From Erythrobacter sp. (GTDB lineage Bacteria > Pseudomonadota > Alphaproteobacteria > Sphingomonadales > Sphingomonadaceae), in assembly GCF_030066995.1 (NCBI RefSeq), contig NZ_JASJAP010000001.1:310001-374000 (forward strand): DNA of 64,000 nucleotides, in the 5' to 3' direction. Positions 18,321 to 28,076 of the stretch are shown here, in pieces. A model generated the notes under the pieces. That model made no database searches and was not told where the DNA came from. It saw nothing but the letters and a program-made list of their open reading frames with translations. Made by a program: the position numbers and the translations under genes. How positions within the stretch are numbered: the stretch's first letter is position 1; the number at the start of each line of letters is the position of its first letter.

Positions 18321-18463
18321 TGCTGCGCGAAAGCCTGCCGCAATGGGATTATGTCCTCGCTGCCTATGCGGTGATGGTGCTCGCCATGGCCGCGATGATC
18401 GCCTGGAGCTGGCTCGCTATGCGGCGCGCGGAGAAGCGACGCGACGCGGTGAAGCGCCGATGA
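18320..18463 (+). CDS. ccmD: heme exporter protein CcmD
   Basis: A 47-residue single-pass membrane protein that releases holo-CcmE from the CcmABC complex. It starts within the ccmC stop (TGATG) and its stop overlaps the ccmE start (ATGA). The sequence has the CcmD pattern: a short N-terminus with QWDYVLAAYAV, one helix to about residue 33, then a basic tail (RRAEKRRDAVKRR). It is easily missed by length filters. Confidence 0.88.
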   Translation: MLRESLPQWDYVLAAYAVMVLAMAAMIAWSWLAMRRAEKRRDAVKRR

Positions 18464-18939
18464 CGCAGGCCAGCGCCCCGATGAAAGCAAAGCACCAGCG
18501 CATGACGCTCGTCGTCCTTGCGTTGCTGGCCATTGTTGCGGCTGGTCTGATCGCCGTCTGGGCCCTGCGGAACCAGGCGAACTACTTTTATCTGCCCGAG
18601 GAGATGGCCGCGACCCCGCCGCAAGTCGGACAGCCGGTGCGGCTCGGCGGGATGGTGCAGGCCGGCTCGCTAGAGACGCTGGCCGATGGCGTCACCGTCA
18701 GCTTTGTGGTCACCGGAAACGAGGCAAGCGCCATTCCCGTGCGTTACAGCGGCATTCTGCCCGATCTGTTCGTCGAAGGCTCCGGCGTGGTGGCGGAAGG
18801 CAGCCTGCAACAGGACGGCACCTTCCTGGCAACCAATTTGCTGGCCAAACACGATGAGAACTACGTGCCCAAGGAACTTGAAGGTCTGGATGGGCACAAG
18901 GCCGAGCAGAAGGTGGCCGAGACCACGCTTGGTCTGTGA
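18460..18939 (+). CDS. ccmE: cytochrome c maturation heme chaperone CcmE
   Basis: Periplasmic, membrane-anchored heme chaperone of 159 residues. After an N-terminal anchor (residues ~15-37) comes the OB-fold domain; the covalent heme histidine is in LLAKHDENYVPKE, with the conserved Tyr four residues on. The frame is open farther upstream through ccmD, but ATG 18460 gives the ATGA overlap typical of this operon and the correct N-terminus. Confidence 0.95.
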   Translation: MTQASAPMKAKHQRMTLVVLALLAIVAAGLIAVWALRNQANYFYLPEEMAATPPQVGQPVRLGGMVQAGSLETLADGVTVSFVVTGNEASAIPVRYSGILPDLFVEGSGVVAEGSLQQDGTFLATNLLAKHDENYVPKELEGLDGHKAEQKVAETTLGL

Positions 18940-18956
18940 GCGAGGACGCGCGCTGA

Positions 18957-20966
18957 ATGCTTGTTGAGATCGGACACGCCGCCCTCTGGCTCGCCGCGGC
19001 GCTGGCGATTTTGCAGATGGTCTCCGGCGCGCTCGCGCTGCGCGATGCACCCGGTGAGCCTTCGCCTTACGCGCTCTACGCGCGGCCAGCGGCCGTCGTG
19101 CAGGCGCTTCTGGCCGCTGTCGCCTTTGCAACGCTGCTGCACGCTTTCGCGGTAACAGACCTCTCGGTGAAACTGGTTGCGACCAATTCGCACTCGATGA
19201 AACCGTTCCTCTACAAGCTGACCGGCACGTGGGGGAACCACGAGGGATCGATGCTGCTCTGGGTCACTGTGCTCGCGCTTTCGGGCGGTCTTCTCGCCTT
19301 TGCCGAGCGTCGCCTGCCCGAGCGCACCATGTCCGCCACGCTTGCGGTGCAGGGATTTGTGGCCCTTGGCTTTTACACATTCCTGTTGCTCAGTTCGAAC
19401 CCTTTCGAGCGGTTGCCGGGGCCAGTCGCGGAAGGAATCGGGCTCAACCCGCTCCTGCAGGATATCGGCCTCGCTGTGCATCCGCCGACGCTCTATGTCG
19501 GCTATGTCGGCCTATCGGTCGCCTTCAGCCTTGCTATGGGCGCGCTGATCACCCGCGAAGTGAACCCCAATTTCGCCAAGGTCATGCGCCCCTGGGTGCT
19601 TGGCGCCTGGGTGTTCCTGACCTTCGGCATAACCGCGGGATCCTATTGGGCCTATTACGAGCTGGGCTGGGGCGGCTGGTGGTTCTGGGACCCGGTCGAG
19701 AACGCCTCGCTCATGCCCTGGTTGGCGGCAACGGCCTTGCTCCACTCGGTCAGCGTGCTGGCCGCGCGCGACGCGCTGCGCACCTGGACTATCATGCTCG
19801 GCGTGGTTGCTTTCTCGATGAGCATGCTGGGCACCTTCCTTGTGCGTTCAGGGGTACTCACCAGCGTTCACGCCTTCGCGGTCGATCCGGAGCGCGGAAC
19901 TCTGCTCCTGGTGCTGCTTGGCCTATATATCGGGGGAAGCCTCGCCATTTTTGCCCTGCGCGCGAGTTCCATTGCGGAAGGCAAGCGCTTCACCGCGACC
20001 AGCCGCGAGGGCGCGCTTGTGGTCAATAACGTCATGCTTTGCGCAATCCTGGCGATCGTTTTGCTGGGCACGCTCTACCCGCTGCTAACCGAAGCGTTCG
20101 ATGTGCGCGTCTCGGTCGGTCCGCCCTATTTCAATCCGGCCAGCGCCATATTTGCGATCCCCATGTTCATGGTGATGGCGGTGGGGCCGCTGCTGCGATG
20201 GAAAGACGATAGCCCGGCGCGCATTGGTCCCGAACTCGCCCTGCTGGGGGCTATCGCCCTTGTCGCTGTCGCGCTCGTCGCGTTTCTTGGCGATTATCCG
20301 GTGCTGCCGACCCTTGGCCTCGCGCTCGCCGCTGCGCTGGCGGTGGCAGCGCTATTGCCGTTGAAGGGACGTCGTTTGACGCGCGTACCGACCGCGACGT
20401 GGGGCATGGTGATGGCGCATTTTGGCGTTGCGGTCGCGTTGTTCGGCATGGCCAGCGAAAGCGCTTTCACGCAAGAGCGCCTCGCCGCCATTGCTCCGGG
20501 TGAGATCGAAGAAATCAGCGGCTGGACCGTGCAGCTCGAAAGCGTGGACCCGGTGTCCGGCCCCAACTGGACAGCCATGGAGGCGCGCCTTTCTGTCAGT
20601 CGGGATGGAGGCGAGCCCGTCATCCTGAGGCCGCAGGCGCGCAATTTCTGGTCGCCCGCTCAAGCCACCAGCGAAAGTTCTTTGCTCACCCGCTGGGATG
20701 GCCAGCTTTACGCTGTTATTGGCGATGCAGCCGGAGTTGGCGCGGACGGCAAGCTGCGCTGGCAGCTGCGCGTCTGGTGGAAACCCTTCGTCACGTTCAT
20801 CTGGTATGGGGGGCTTCTGATCGCCTTTGGCGGCGTCCTGGCCATTGTCGGCCGGGTTCAGGTCGATCTCAGGCGGCGAAAAGCTGTGCGCGTGGGAGCC
20901 GAACGCCGCGATGAGAAAGCCGCGCTCGCTGGCTCGCGACCGGCGGCTCCGGAGCCGGCGGAATGA
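18957..20966 (+). CDS. ccmF: heme lyase CcmF
   Basis: Large membrane subunit of the cytochrome c heme lyase, which moves heme from CcmE to apocytochrome c with CcmH and CcmI. It has 669 residues and about 15 helices. The WWD domain is GWGGWWFWDPVENASLMPW near residue 245, and TWGNHEGSMLLWV is another conserved segment. It starts 17 bases after ccmE and its stop overlaps the next gene. Confidence 0.96.
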   Translation: MLVEIGHAALWLAAALAILQMVSGALALRDAPGEPSPYALYARPAAVVQALLAAVAFATLLHAFAVTDLSVKLVATNSHSMKPFLYKLTGTWGNHEGSMLLWVTVLALSGGLLAFAERRLPERTMSATLAVQGFVALGFYTFLLLSSNPFERLPGPVAEGIGLNPLLQDIGLAVHPPTLYVGYVGLSVAFSLAMGALITREVNPNFAKVMRPWVLGAWVFLTFGITAGSYWAYYELGWGGWWFWDPVENASLMPWLAATALLHSVSVLAARDALRTWTIMLGVVAFSMSMLGTFLVRSGVLTSVHAFAVDPERGTLLLVLLGLYIGGSLAIFALRASSIAEGKRFTATSREGALVVNNVMLCAILAIVLLGTLYPLLTEAFDVRVSVGPPYFNPASAIFAIPMFMVMAVGPLLRWKDDSPARIGPELALLGAIALVAVALVAFLGDYPVLPTLGLALAAALAVAALLPLKGRRLTRVPTATWGMVMAHFGVAVALFGMASESAFTQERLAAIAPGEIEEISGWTVQLESVDPVSGPNWTAMEARLSVSRDGGEPVILRPQARNFWSPAQATSESSLLTRWDGQLYAVIGDAAGVGADGKLRWQLRVWWKPFVTFIWYGGLLIAFGGVLAIVGRVQVDLRRRKAVRVGAERRDEKAALAGSRPAAPEPAE

Positions 20967-21526
20967 GCGGCGCGCAGGCGACATCACCGCGCAATCCGCT
21001 CAACCGGGTCTGGGTCTGGGTGCCGCTCATCCTGTTCATCGGCTTTGGCGCGCTGGCGGGCTTCATGCTGACCCAGCCCAAGGACGACCTCGTGGTAAGC
21101 CAGATGGTCGGCAAACCGCTTCCCGCTTTCGATCTTCGCCCCGCAACGCAAGGGCTGCCGGGCGCAAGCGCCGACGACTTTCGGGACGGTAAACCCAGGC
21201 TGCTCAACATCTGGGCGAGCTGGTGCTTGCCCTGCATCGCCGAGGCGCCCCAACTCGAAGCCCTTAAGGCCAGCGGTGTCGAGATTGTAGGCATCGCCAT
21301 TCGCGACCGGCCCGAGGACGTCGCGACGTTTCTTGAACGCCATGGCAACCCGTATAGCCGCATCGGCGCGGATGATCGGTCCGAGGTTCAGCTTGAGCTT
21401 GGCTCGTCGGGCGTGCCCGAGACCTTTGTGATCGACGGGCAGGGTATCATCCGTCACCAGCATATCGGCGACATCCGGGAGAGCGATGTGCCAACGCTGC
21501 TTGAAAAGGTGAGGGAGGCCCAATGA
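20963..21526 (+). CDS. dsbE: thiol:disulfide interchange protein DsbE/CcmG
   Basis: Membrane-anchored periplasmic thioredoxin-like reductase that keeps the CXXCH cysteines of apocytochrome c reduced. It has 187 residues: an N-terminal helix at ~14-34, a thioredoxin fold with the active site WASWCLPCIAEAP, and the cis-Pro in GSSGVPETFVIDG, where a family-typical GVPET motif is intact. ATGA overlaps join it to ccmF and to ccmH. Confidence 0.95.
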   Translation: MSGAQATSPRNPLNRVWVWVPLILFIGFGALAGFMLTQPKDDLVVSQMVGKPLPAFDLRPATQGLPGASADDFRDGKPRLLNIWASWCLPCIAEAPQLEALKASGVEIVGIAIRDRPEDVATFLERHGNPYSRIGADDRSEVQLELGSSGVPETFVIDGQGIIRHQHIGDIRESDVPTLLEKVREAQ

Positions 21527-21963
21527 GCTTGCCGCGTACCCTAGCTCTCTTTCTGTTGTTGATCGCAGCGCCACTGTCGGCCCAAGACGCGGTGCCGCCC
21601 GCGCCCTACGCTTACACGCAGCTGGAAGACCCGGCGCAAGAGGCGAAAGCCACCGCCTTGATGCAGACGCTGCGCTGCCTCAAATGCCAGTCGCAGAGCA
21701 TTGCCGACAGCGACGCGCCGATGGCCGGCGACATGCGCCACCAGGTCCGCTCGCGCATCGCGGCGGGGCAGGAACCCGCCGAAATCCGCGCCTGGCTGGT
21801 GGATCGGTATGGCGATTATGTCAGCTATCAGCCTGAAGTGAGCGCCACCACCTGGCCGCTCTTTGCCATCCCGGCGCTTTTTTTCGCCATAGCCTTGCTC
21901 GTGCTTGCGCGGCGGCTGGGGCGCGAACGCTCGGACGACACGAAAGCGGGAGACGCTGTGTGA
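21523..21963 (+). CDS. ccmH: cytochrome c-type biogenesis protein CcmH
   Basis: Periplasmic thiol-redox subunit of the heme lyase. The 146 residues carry a signal peptide, the active-site motif LRCLKCQSQSIADSDAPMA, a three-helix bundle (RAWLVDRYGDYVSY) and a C-terminal membrane helix around residues 112-130. Its stop overlaps the GTG of the next gene. This short form matches CcmH of organisms with a separate CcmI. Confidence 0.95.
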   Translation: MSLPRTLALFLLLIAAPLSAQDAVPPAPYAYTQLEDPAQEAKATALMQTLRCLKCQSQSIADSDAPMAGDMRHQVRSRIAAGQEPAEIRAWLVDRYGDYVSYQPEVSATTWPLFAIPALFFAIALLVLARRLGRERSDDTKAGDAV

Positions 21964-22598
21964 TCGGCTGGATCGCGGTCTTGGCGGTGGCCATTGCAGC
22001 CTTCGGGTTTGCCGCTCTTGCGCTGCGTCTTCCGCGCGAAGGTTGGGCGGTGTTCGGCGCGATCCTTCTGTTTGGTCTTTCCGGCTACGCCTGGCAGGGC
22101 TCCCCTACGCAGCCAAGCCGTCCCAAAGCCAAAGTGGCCGAAACCCCGCAATCGGGCGAAGCGATGGTCGAGGCGCGGCGCGCGCTGTTCGACCCCGTTC
22201 GGCGCAAGCCCGATTACCTCACTCTTTCGGACGGCTACGCCCGGCGAGGGCGCTTCGATGAGGCGGCCAAGGCGCTGCGTTCGGGCCTGAACACGAACCC
22301 TGCTCATCTCGAAGGCTGGCTCGCGCTCGGCATGGCTCTGGTGGGCCACGCGGACGGCAACGTCACGCCCGCCGCCAGTTACGCCTACGCCCAGGCGCGC
22401 CAGCTCAACCCGGCCAACCCGGCGGCGGACTATTTCCTGGGCTTCTCCTACCTTCAGACCGGTCAGATCCGCGCCGCGCGCGAAGTTTGGGCAAGTCTCC
22501 TCGACCGCTCGCCCGCAGACGCGCCCTGGCGTCCGGAGCTCGAAGCCCGCATTGCGCGCATGGACGAGATGATCGCCAACGCGCCGATGCTTCAGTAG
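21960..22598 (+). CDS. CcmI-like TPR protein
   Basis: Putative apocytochrome c chaperone of the heme lyase. The 212 residues have two N-terminal helices (residues 1-20 and ~27-43), then at least two tetratricopeptide units (GYARRGRFDEAAKALRSGL and NPANPAADYFLGFSYLQTG). A GTG start overlaps the ccmH stop (GTGTGA). Its position as last gene of the ccm cluster and the TPR content support a CcmI/CycH C-terminal role; it is much shorter than full CcmI, so only the TPR module may be conserved. Confidence 0.82.
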   Translation: MIGWIAVLAVAIAAFGFAALALRLPREGWAVFGAILLFGLSGYAWQGSPTQPSRPKAKVAETPQSGEAMVEARRALFDPVRRKPDYLTLSDGYARRGRFDEAAKALRSGLNTNPAHLEGWLALGMALVGHADGNVTPAASYAYAQARQLNPANPAADYFLGFSYLQTGQIRAAREVWASLLDRSPADAPWRPELEARIARMDEMIANAPMLQ

Positions 22599-22743
22599 CG
22601 ATACGGTGCACGCCTTGAGACCCATGTTGCAGCCGCGAAGGCGCGGTGCTAGGGGCGCACACTTCGCGTTCGGGAACACGCGCAGCAGGGCAGTACCAGT
22701 TAGGAGGCTTCAAAGGGGCCTCAGGTCGGGAAATCCAATCTGA

Positions 22744-24678
22744 ATGAGCGACACGACATCCTCCCACACGCCGGTATCGCATCCCGACAAGAGCGGGCAC
22801 GGCCACGGCGCGTCCAAGGCCGCTTTGGCCGTGGGGGCGATCGGGATCGTCTTTGGCGATATCGGGACCAGTCCGCTCTACGCCTTTCGCGAGACCTTTG
22901 TCGGGCCGCACCCGCTCGCGCTTGACGCACCGCATGTGCTGGGTGTGATCAGCCTTATCTTCTGGTCGATGACGCTGGTTGTGGCGATCCAGTATGTCAC
23001 CATCCTGATGCGCGCGGACAATAAGGGGCAGGGGGGCAGCCTTGCGCTCGTCGCGCTGATCTCGCGCAGCATCTCGAAATCGAAATACGGCTGGATCGCG
23101 GTGCTGCTGGGCGTATTTGCGACCAGCCTGTTCTACGGCGATTCCATGATCACCCCTGCCATTTCGGTGCTGTCCGCGGTCGAAGGCCTCACCGTCGTTG
23201 ATCAGGGGCTCCAGCGCTACGTCATCCCGATTGCGCTGGTCCTCCTCATCTTCCTGTTCCTGCTTCAGCGGCGCGGGACCGCCAAGGTCGGCGCGCTGTT
23301 TGCGCCGGTCATGATCGTCTATTTCACGGTCATCGCCGGGCTGGGCCTGTACCAGATTGTCAACACGCCCGAGATCCTGTGGGCGCTCAACCCCTATCAC
23401 GCGGTGAATTTCTTCGTGCTGGATGGCTGGCTGGCTTTCCTTGCGCTCGGCAGCGTTGTCCTTGCGGTTACCGGGTCCGAGGCGCTCTATTCGGATATGG
23501 GGCATTTCGGGCGCGGGCCGATGCGGCTTTCCTGGTTCGGCTTTGTGATGCCATGCCTGCTGCTCAACTACTTTGGGCAAGGCGCGATGATCATCAGCCT
23601 GCCGCCAGAGCAAGCCGCGCAAGCGATCCAATCGCCCTTCTTCTTCCTCGCAAACGAGGAATACCGCCTGCCGCTCGTCCTGCTGGCCACGGTCGCGACG
23701 TTTATCGCCAGCCAGGCGGTGATTTCGGGCGCGTTTTCGATCACGCATCAGGCGATCCAGATGGGCTACATTCCGCGGCTCTCGATCCGCCACACCAGCG
23801 AGACCGAAGGCGGGCAGATCTATATTCCCGTTGTCAATTGGGCGCTGATGGTGGCGGTGATCATTCTGGTCCTCACCTTCCAGAACTCCTCCAATCTCGC
23901 GAGCGCCTATGGCATCGCCGTTACCGGCGCGGTCACTATCGACACGCTGTTAATGGGCGTGCTGTTCGTGGGCGTTTGGAAGTGGAAGTGGTGGTACGCG
24001 GCCCCTGTTGTCCTGATCTTCCTCATCGTCGATGGGGCTTACTTTGCCGCGAACCTCACCAAGGTTCCGCAAGGGGGCTGGTTCCCGCTGCTGATCGGTT
24101 TCATCGCCTTCCTGCTGCTCACCACCTGGGCGCGCGGGCGCAAGCTGATGCGCGAGCGGATGAGCGAGCACGCTTTGCCGATGGAGATCTTTGCCAAGAG
24201 CGCCAAGAATTCGGCCACCCGCGTGCCGGGCACGGCGATCTTCATGGCGAGCCAGTCTTCGGGCGTTCCTTCCGCGCTGCTCCACAACATCAAGCACAAC
24301 AAGGTGCTGCATGAGCGTGTCGTGATCCTGACCGTCGATATTCAGGACGTGCCCTATGTCGATGCTTCCGAGCGCTGCGAATATGTCGATATGGGCGATG
24401 GCTTCTTCCGCGCGGTGCTGCATTACGGATTCATGGAAGAGACCGATGTGCCAACGGGGCTCAAGAACATGGGCCTGTATTGCGGCGGCGAGTTCGAGAT
24501 GATGCACACCAGCTTCTTCCTCAGCCGCCAGACGCTCTTGGCGAGCGAAAAGCCCGGAATGCCGATATGGCGCGAGAAGATTTTCGCCTGGATGCTGAGG
24601 AATTCGGCGAGCGCGATGGATTTCTTCAAACTGCCCACCAACCGCGTGGTGGAGCTGGGCAGCCAGGTCGAGATTTAG
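22744..24678 (+). CDS. kup: low-affinity potassium transporter Kup
   Basis: Proton-coupled potassium uptake protein of the KUP/HAK family with 644 residues: a His-rich N-terminus, about 12 helices and a cytoplasmic C-terminal domain from roughly residue 470. Family motifs include [27 protein letters not shown] and [14 protein letters not shown]. No ribosome site is obvious before ATG 22744. The stop lies within a convergent four-base overlap with the next gene, so transcription from both sides meets here. Confidence 0.96.
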   Translation: MSDTTSSHTPVSHPDKSGHGHGASKAALAVGAIGIVFGDIGTSPLYAFRETFVGPHPLALDAPHVLGVISLIFWSMTLVVAIQYVTILMRADNKGQGGSLALVALISRSISKSKYGWIAVLLGVFATSLFYGDSMITPAISVLSAVEGLTVVDQGLQRYVIPIALVLLIFLFLLQRRGTAKVGALFAPVMIVYFTVIAGLGLYQIVNTPEILWALNPYHAVNFFVLDGWLAFLALGSVVLAVTGSEALYSDMGHFGRGPMRLSWFGFVMPCLLLNYFGQGAMIISLPPEQAAQAIQSPFFFLANEEYRLPLVLLATVATFIASQAVISGAFSITHQAIQMGYIPRLSIRHTSETEGGQIYIPVVNWALMVAVIILVLTFQNSSNLASAYGIAVTGAVTIDTLLMGVLFVGVWKWKWWYAAPVVLIFLIVDGAYFAANLTKVPQGGWFPLLIGFIAFLLLTTWARGRKLMRERMSEHALPMEIFAKSAKNSATRVPGTAIFMASQSSGVPSALLHNIKHNKVLHERVVILTVDIQDVPYVDASERCEYVDMGDGFFRAVLHYGFMEETDVPTGLKNMGLYCGGEFEMMHTSFFLSRQTLLASEKPGMPIWREKIFAWMLRNSASAMDFFKLPTNRVVELGSQVEI

Positions 24679-24980
24679 GGAGCGCCTTCGGGAAACTGCG
24701 CGTTATCAATGAACGCGAAGAACTGCTCATAGATGCCTTCGACTTCTTGAGGCTTCGCTTCCATTTTTTCGATCGCTTCGGCGTATTTGATCCGTATTCT
24801 AGCGACGTGCTCGGGCTGTCCTTGCTCTTGCGCTTCGGCAATCGCTTTTGTGGACTGGTCTTTCACCTTTGTGATCGCTGCGGCCCAATCGTCCAGAAAT
24901 TGCGCCTTCTCCTTTGCGAGCATCTGCCGCAATTCGCGGCGGATATCAGCTTCGGGAATGATGGTCAGGGTCACATTCAT
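24675..24980 (-). CDS. conserved-looking helical protein, function unknown
   Basis: A 101-residue acidic protein without export signal or membrane segment. Apart from a short N-terminal strand ([11 protein letters not shown]), it is predicted almost fully helical, with Glu/Lys/Ala heptad-like stretches suggesting a coiled coil. I do not recognise a family. It converges on kup with a four-base overlap and diverges from the next small gene. Coding is supported by normal GC3-rich codon use and an uninterrupted frame; function is open. Confidence 0.6.
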   Translation of the reverse strand: MNVTLTIIPEADIRRELRQMLAKEKAQFLDDWAAAITKVKDQSTKAIAEAQEQGQPEHVARIRIKYAEAIEKMEAKPQEVEGIYEQFFAFIDNAQFPEGAP

Positions 24981-25047
24981 CTCCTTGGACAGCGCGTGTT
25001 AATTGGCTAATACACTAAGAGCGTACAAATCTGGAGTCTCAGCCCAA

Positions 25048-25287
25048 ATGCCCACAACCGTCGATTTCAAGCGCTGCGTCAAAGACTACGCCAAGCTGGA
25101 AGGCGAAGCGACCATTAGCGTCGGCACCACCGGGTTTGCGGGCGATGGGGATCGATTGTTCCTCAACTTCGATGACGCCAACGGTTCTCGGGGCATCCTC
25201 TTCAGCCACGAAGACGCCGAAGCCTTCTTGAAGGCGGCAATGGCCGCCTCTCTGCGGCTGGGATACGATACGGCGGGCGACAGCTAG
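25048..25287 (+). CDS. small hypothetical protein
   Basis: About 79 residues, soluble, with two beta-like stretches (GEATISVGTTGFAGDGDRLFLNFDD) and a C-terminal helix (EDAEAFLKAAMAASLRLGYD). The frame is open from 25003, but the first 15 residues lie in the intergenic AT-richer region; ATG 25048 (MPTTVDFKRCV) is preferred, with GGAG 11 bases upstream. Its end overlaps the convergent methyltransferase gene by four bases. No family recognised. Confidence 0.55.
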   Translation: MPTTVDFKRCVKDYAKLEGEATISVGTTGFAGDGDRLFLNFDDANGSRGILFSHEDAEAFLKAAMAASLRLGYDTAGDS

Positions 25288-26066
25288 GCGGGTTGGCCCA
25301 CCACCAACCGCAGCGGCCCATCGAAGAATGGTTCCGTGCGCCATTGGCCGTACTTCTTGTCCCACGCGCCGCTTTCAAGATCGGCGGACAGCGCGCGGAC
25401 AAAGCGCTTCACCGCCGCGTCAGGCACCAGGCTCCAGCTTGAGCAGGCGAGCCGCGCGTTGGCGTCGAGAAACATCTCGGGCCGACCGTAATAGGCCTCG
25501 TTAAACCCATCGCGGCATTCGAGCGGGATGGGCACGGGTTCGACGGTGACGTCGCCGCCTAGCCCTTCGATCAGCCGCTCGATAGCCGGAAAGCGCCGCG
25601 CTTCGTTTGTCCGAACTTCGGGGATGTAGTCGCTGAGCCAGTACTCGTGCATGCGCGCGGGATCGCACACCAGCAGAACCACCGGCCCGCGCGTGACGCG
25701 GCGCATTTCGGCAAGGCCCTGTTCGAGGTTCGACCATTGGTGAACCGTGACGCTCGCCATCGAAGCGTCGAACGCGTTCTCATCAAAGGGCAAGTCCTCG
25801 GCAACCGCATCAATCGCCTGGGACAGGTGCGCTGGACGCTGCGCGCGCATCGAGGCGGAGGGTTCGACCGCCGTCACTTCGCGGTCCGTAGGCTCATACG
25901 ACCCCGCACCAGCCCCGACATTGAGCACGGTTTGCGCGCTGCCCAGAGCCCGATGGATTTGCGCTTCTATGGTCGGATCGGGTCGCCGATAGTCGCTGTA
26001 TGTCCCGCCGATCTCGCCATAATCGACATCGCCCGCGCTGCCATCCCTGCGGCGCTTAGCGCTCAT
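25284..26066 (-). CDS. class I SAM-dependent methyltransferase
   Basis: A Rossmann-fold methyltransferase of 260 residues. Motif I is VLNVGAGAGSYEP, motif II has the acidic strand end VTAVEPSASM, and FDASMASVTVHQW is the motif IV region, together typical of the UbiE/Methyltransf_11 group. The substrate cannot be inferred. ATG 26066 overlaps the peptidase stop (ATGA), so it is the distal gene of the dapF operon; an upstream start in the same frame lies inside the peptidase and is rejected. Confidence 0.85.
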   Translation of the reverse strand: MSAKRRRDGSAGDVDYGEIGGTYSDYRRPDPTIEAQIHRALGSAQTVLNVGAGAGSYEPTDREVTAVEPSASMRAQRPAHLSQAIDAVAEDLPFDENAFDASMASVTVHQWSNLEQGLAEMRRVTRGPVVLLVCDPARMHEYWLSDYIPEVRTNEARRFPAIERLIEGLGGDVTVEPVPIPLECRDGFNEAYYGRPEMFLDANARLACSSWSLVPDAAVKRFVRALSADLESGAWDKKYGQWRTEPFFDGPLRLVVGQPA

Positions 26067-27424
26067 TTCGGCCCGATCACCGTGATCTCGGTCTGGCGCC
26101 CGTCGAGATAGCGTACCGTCTCTCCATCGAAGAACGCGTCTTCCTCGGTGCGAAAGTCGACGCGCTGGCCGCCCCATTCGGGCACGGGCGCGTAGCTGGT
26201 AAGCTCGATGGCCCAGGCGGTGTTTGCGCGCACCAGGTCTTGCCCGCGCGGGTCGGGCTCCTGATTGTCCCAGAAGCCGATCGATGGCCCCGCGCCGTGC
26301 CCATGAACACCGAGCGGGTGGGTGTAGATCGACGGGTCGAGACCCTCTGCAATCGCCTGTTCGCGCGATTTGGCGAGGATCGCGTTGCCCGACAGGCCCA
26401 CCTCGAAATTGGCAGTAAGAATGTCCTGCACCCGGTTCGAATTCGCAAGTCCCGCCTGAAGCCCGGCGGGCACCTCGGTCTCGCCCGGCTTTAACACGTA
26501 GGCCAGATGCTGGGTGTCCGTGTTGAGGCGCAGATAGGTGATGCCGAAATCGGTCCAGACCAGATCGCCCGGCATGATCACCGTGTCACCGTCCAGGATG
26601 CCCTCGGCGCCCTCGCGCTGCACGCCCAGGCTGGGGTGAAACCATGGTTCGAGACCGAGCGCCTTGAGGCGCTCGCGATACCACCACTGGACATCCGCGC
26701 AGGTGGTCTTGCCCGGTGTTATCACACGGTTCGAGAGCGCCTGTGCGATAATCGAGTGGGCGATCGCGACGAGGCTCGGATAGCGCTCCAGCTCCAACGG
26801 CGTGCGCGTTTCCAGCCAGCGGGTGCTGAGCGTTTCGCCCGATACGATCCGCTCGCGAAAAGCGGGAGCGAGCGCGCTCATCATCGCATCGTACTGGCTC
26901 TTCGTCATGCCATCGGCAAAACGCGTTGCGTCCGAGACGTTGATTGCGATTTTCGCCGGATCGCGCGCGGCGATCAAGTCGGCGACCGCTTGCCACTGGT
27001 CGGGCTCCGATGCCGGGTCCCACGCGGGCTGAAACAGACCGGCAAGGCCATAGCGGCTCACCGTAAGCCGCTCGATAGGCCGGCCTTCGCCAGGATCGTG
27101 AAGGATCAGAATGGTCCGCCGCCGCGCGCTCATGCTCTTTGCATCGAGCATGGAGGCGGTGACAGGGTCTTCGAAATATTCACGGCTCATCAAGAGCCAA
27201 AGGTCAACGCCTTCCTCGCGCATGATCTGCGGAAGCAGCGTGTCGAGCCGCTCGGCAAGGATGCGATCGATAACCTCGGCGCGTTCGCGAAGGGGAAGGG
27301 GCTCGATCTCGATCAGGCCATAGTCCTGCCACGGCGGCTGAGTATCACTCTGGGCAAAGGCGGCGGGCCCGCTTGAAAGAATCAGTGCGACCAGCGCGGC
27401 GGTAAGTCCCAGTCTTTGCTGCAT
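26063..27424 (-). CDS. exported M24 family metallopeptidase (Xaa-Pro aminopeptidase-like)
   Basis: A 453-residue protein with a signal peptide cleaved near residue 25 (GPAAFAQ), so periplasmic, unlike cytoplasmic PepP. The pita-bread fold metal ligands are recognisable: two Asp in the WTDFG and NTDTQ segments, His in GVHGHGAGPSIG, Glu in AIELTSY and a final Glu in FRTEEDAFF. The N-terminal creatinase-like half (residues ~50-220) is present. Whether it cleaves Xaa-Pro bonds is inference. It lies one base from yciB in the operon. Confidence 0.85.
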   Translation of the reverse strand: MQQRLGLTAALVALILSSGPAAFAQSDTQPPWQDYGLIEIEPLPLRERAEVIDRILAERLDTLLPQIMREEGVDLWLLMSREYFEDPVTASMLDAKSMSARRRTILILHDPGEGRPIERLTVSRYGLAGLFQPAWDPASEPDQWQAVADLIAARDPAKIAINVSDATRFADGMTKSQYDAMMSALAPAFRERIVSGETLSTRWLETRTPLELERYPSLVAIAHSIIAQALSNRVITPGKTTCADVQWWYRERLKALGLEPWFHPSLGVQREGAEGILDGDTVIMPGDLVWTDFGITYLRLNTDTQHLAYVLKPGETEVPAGLQAGLANSNRVQDILTANFEVGLSGNAILAKSREQAIAEGLDPSIYTHPLGVHGHGAGPSIGFWDNQEPDPRGQDLVRANTAWAIELTSYAPVPEWGGQRVDFRTEEDAFFDGETVRYLDGRQTEITVIGPK

Positions 27425-27425
27425 G

Positions 27426-28076
27426 TCAGCTCCCCGTAGGCGGCTCTTCTTTCACCACATCGTCGATCTCTTCCAGCGCGAGCCCGTGCTTCAAGAGCAT
27501 CGGGAGATTGGCGAAGGTGAAGACCAGACTGAGCGGCATGAACACCCACAGCTTTGCCCACAGCCAGCCCTCAAAGCTCATGGTGGCCACGAGCGCCTCG
27601 TTAAGCGCGGCGAGCGCGAGGAAGAACACCCCCCAATTGCGCGAGAGCTTGAGCCAGCCCTCTTCGGTGAGCCCCTCAAACGCGGCTTCGAGCAGGATCC
27701 GCAGCAGCGCGCGGCCCATGAACCAGCCGCCCAGCAGCGCGACGCCGAAAACGCTGTAGATGATGGTCGGCTTCAACTGCACGAAGCGCGGGTCGCCAAA
27801 CAGGATGGTGAGCGCGCCAAAGCCCACGATGAGCGCGGTCGAGAACCACAGCATCGGCGAAATCTTGCCCAGCTTCCACTTCGAAACGCCCAGCGCGACG
27901 ACGGCAGCGACCATGAACGCGCCGGTGCCGTTGATCACCGCCTGCAATTCGGCCTTCGGGTCGGTTTCGGCGGGCGCGGTAAAGCGATAGACGGCAAGGA
28001 AGATCAGCAGCGGCCCATAATCCACCAGCAGGTTGAGCCAGCTTGAGCCCGGCTTTGAACTCTCGGTGTCTGCCAT
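27426..28076 (-). CDS. yciB: inner membrane septation protein YciB/IspZ
   Basis: Polytopic inner membrane protein of 216 residues (about five or six helices) linked to septation and envelope maintenance. The family pattern is visible in NLLVDYGPLLIFLAVYR, GALTILFGDPRFVQLKPTIIY and SRNWGVFFLALAALNE. The start overlaps the ftsY stop by one base (TGATG). The order ftsY-yciB is common in alphaproteobacteria. Confidence 0.94.
   Translation of the reverse strand: MADTESSKPGSSWLNLLVDYGPLLIFLAVYRFTAPAETDPKAELQAVINGTGAFMVAAVVALGVSKWKLGKISPMLWFSTALIVGFGALTILFGDPRFVQLKPTIIYSVFGVALLGGWFMGRALLRILLEAAFEGLTEEGWLKLSRNWGVFFLALAALNEALVATMSFEGWLWAKLWVFMPLSLVFTFANLPMLLKHGLALEEIDDVVKEEPPTGS

Noticed and set aside
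22405..23793. 462-codon minus-strand frame across the ccmI-like gene and kup
   Set aside because: Spans two real genes on the other strand and is rich in Arg, Asp and His as expected of a shadow.
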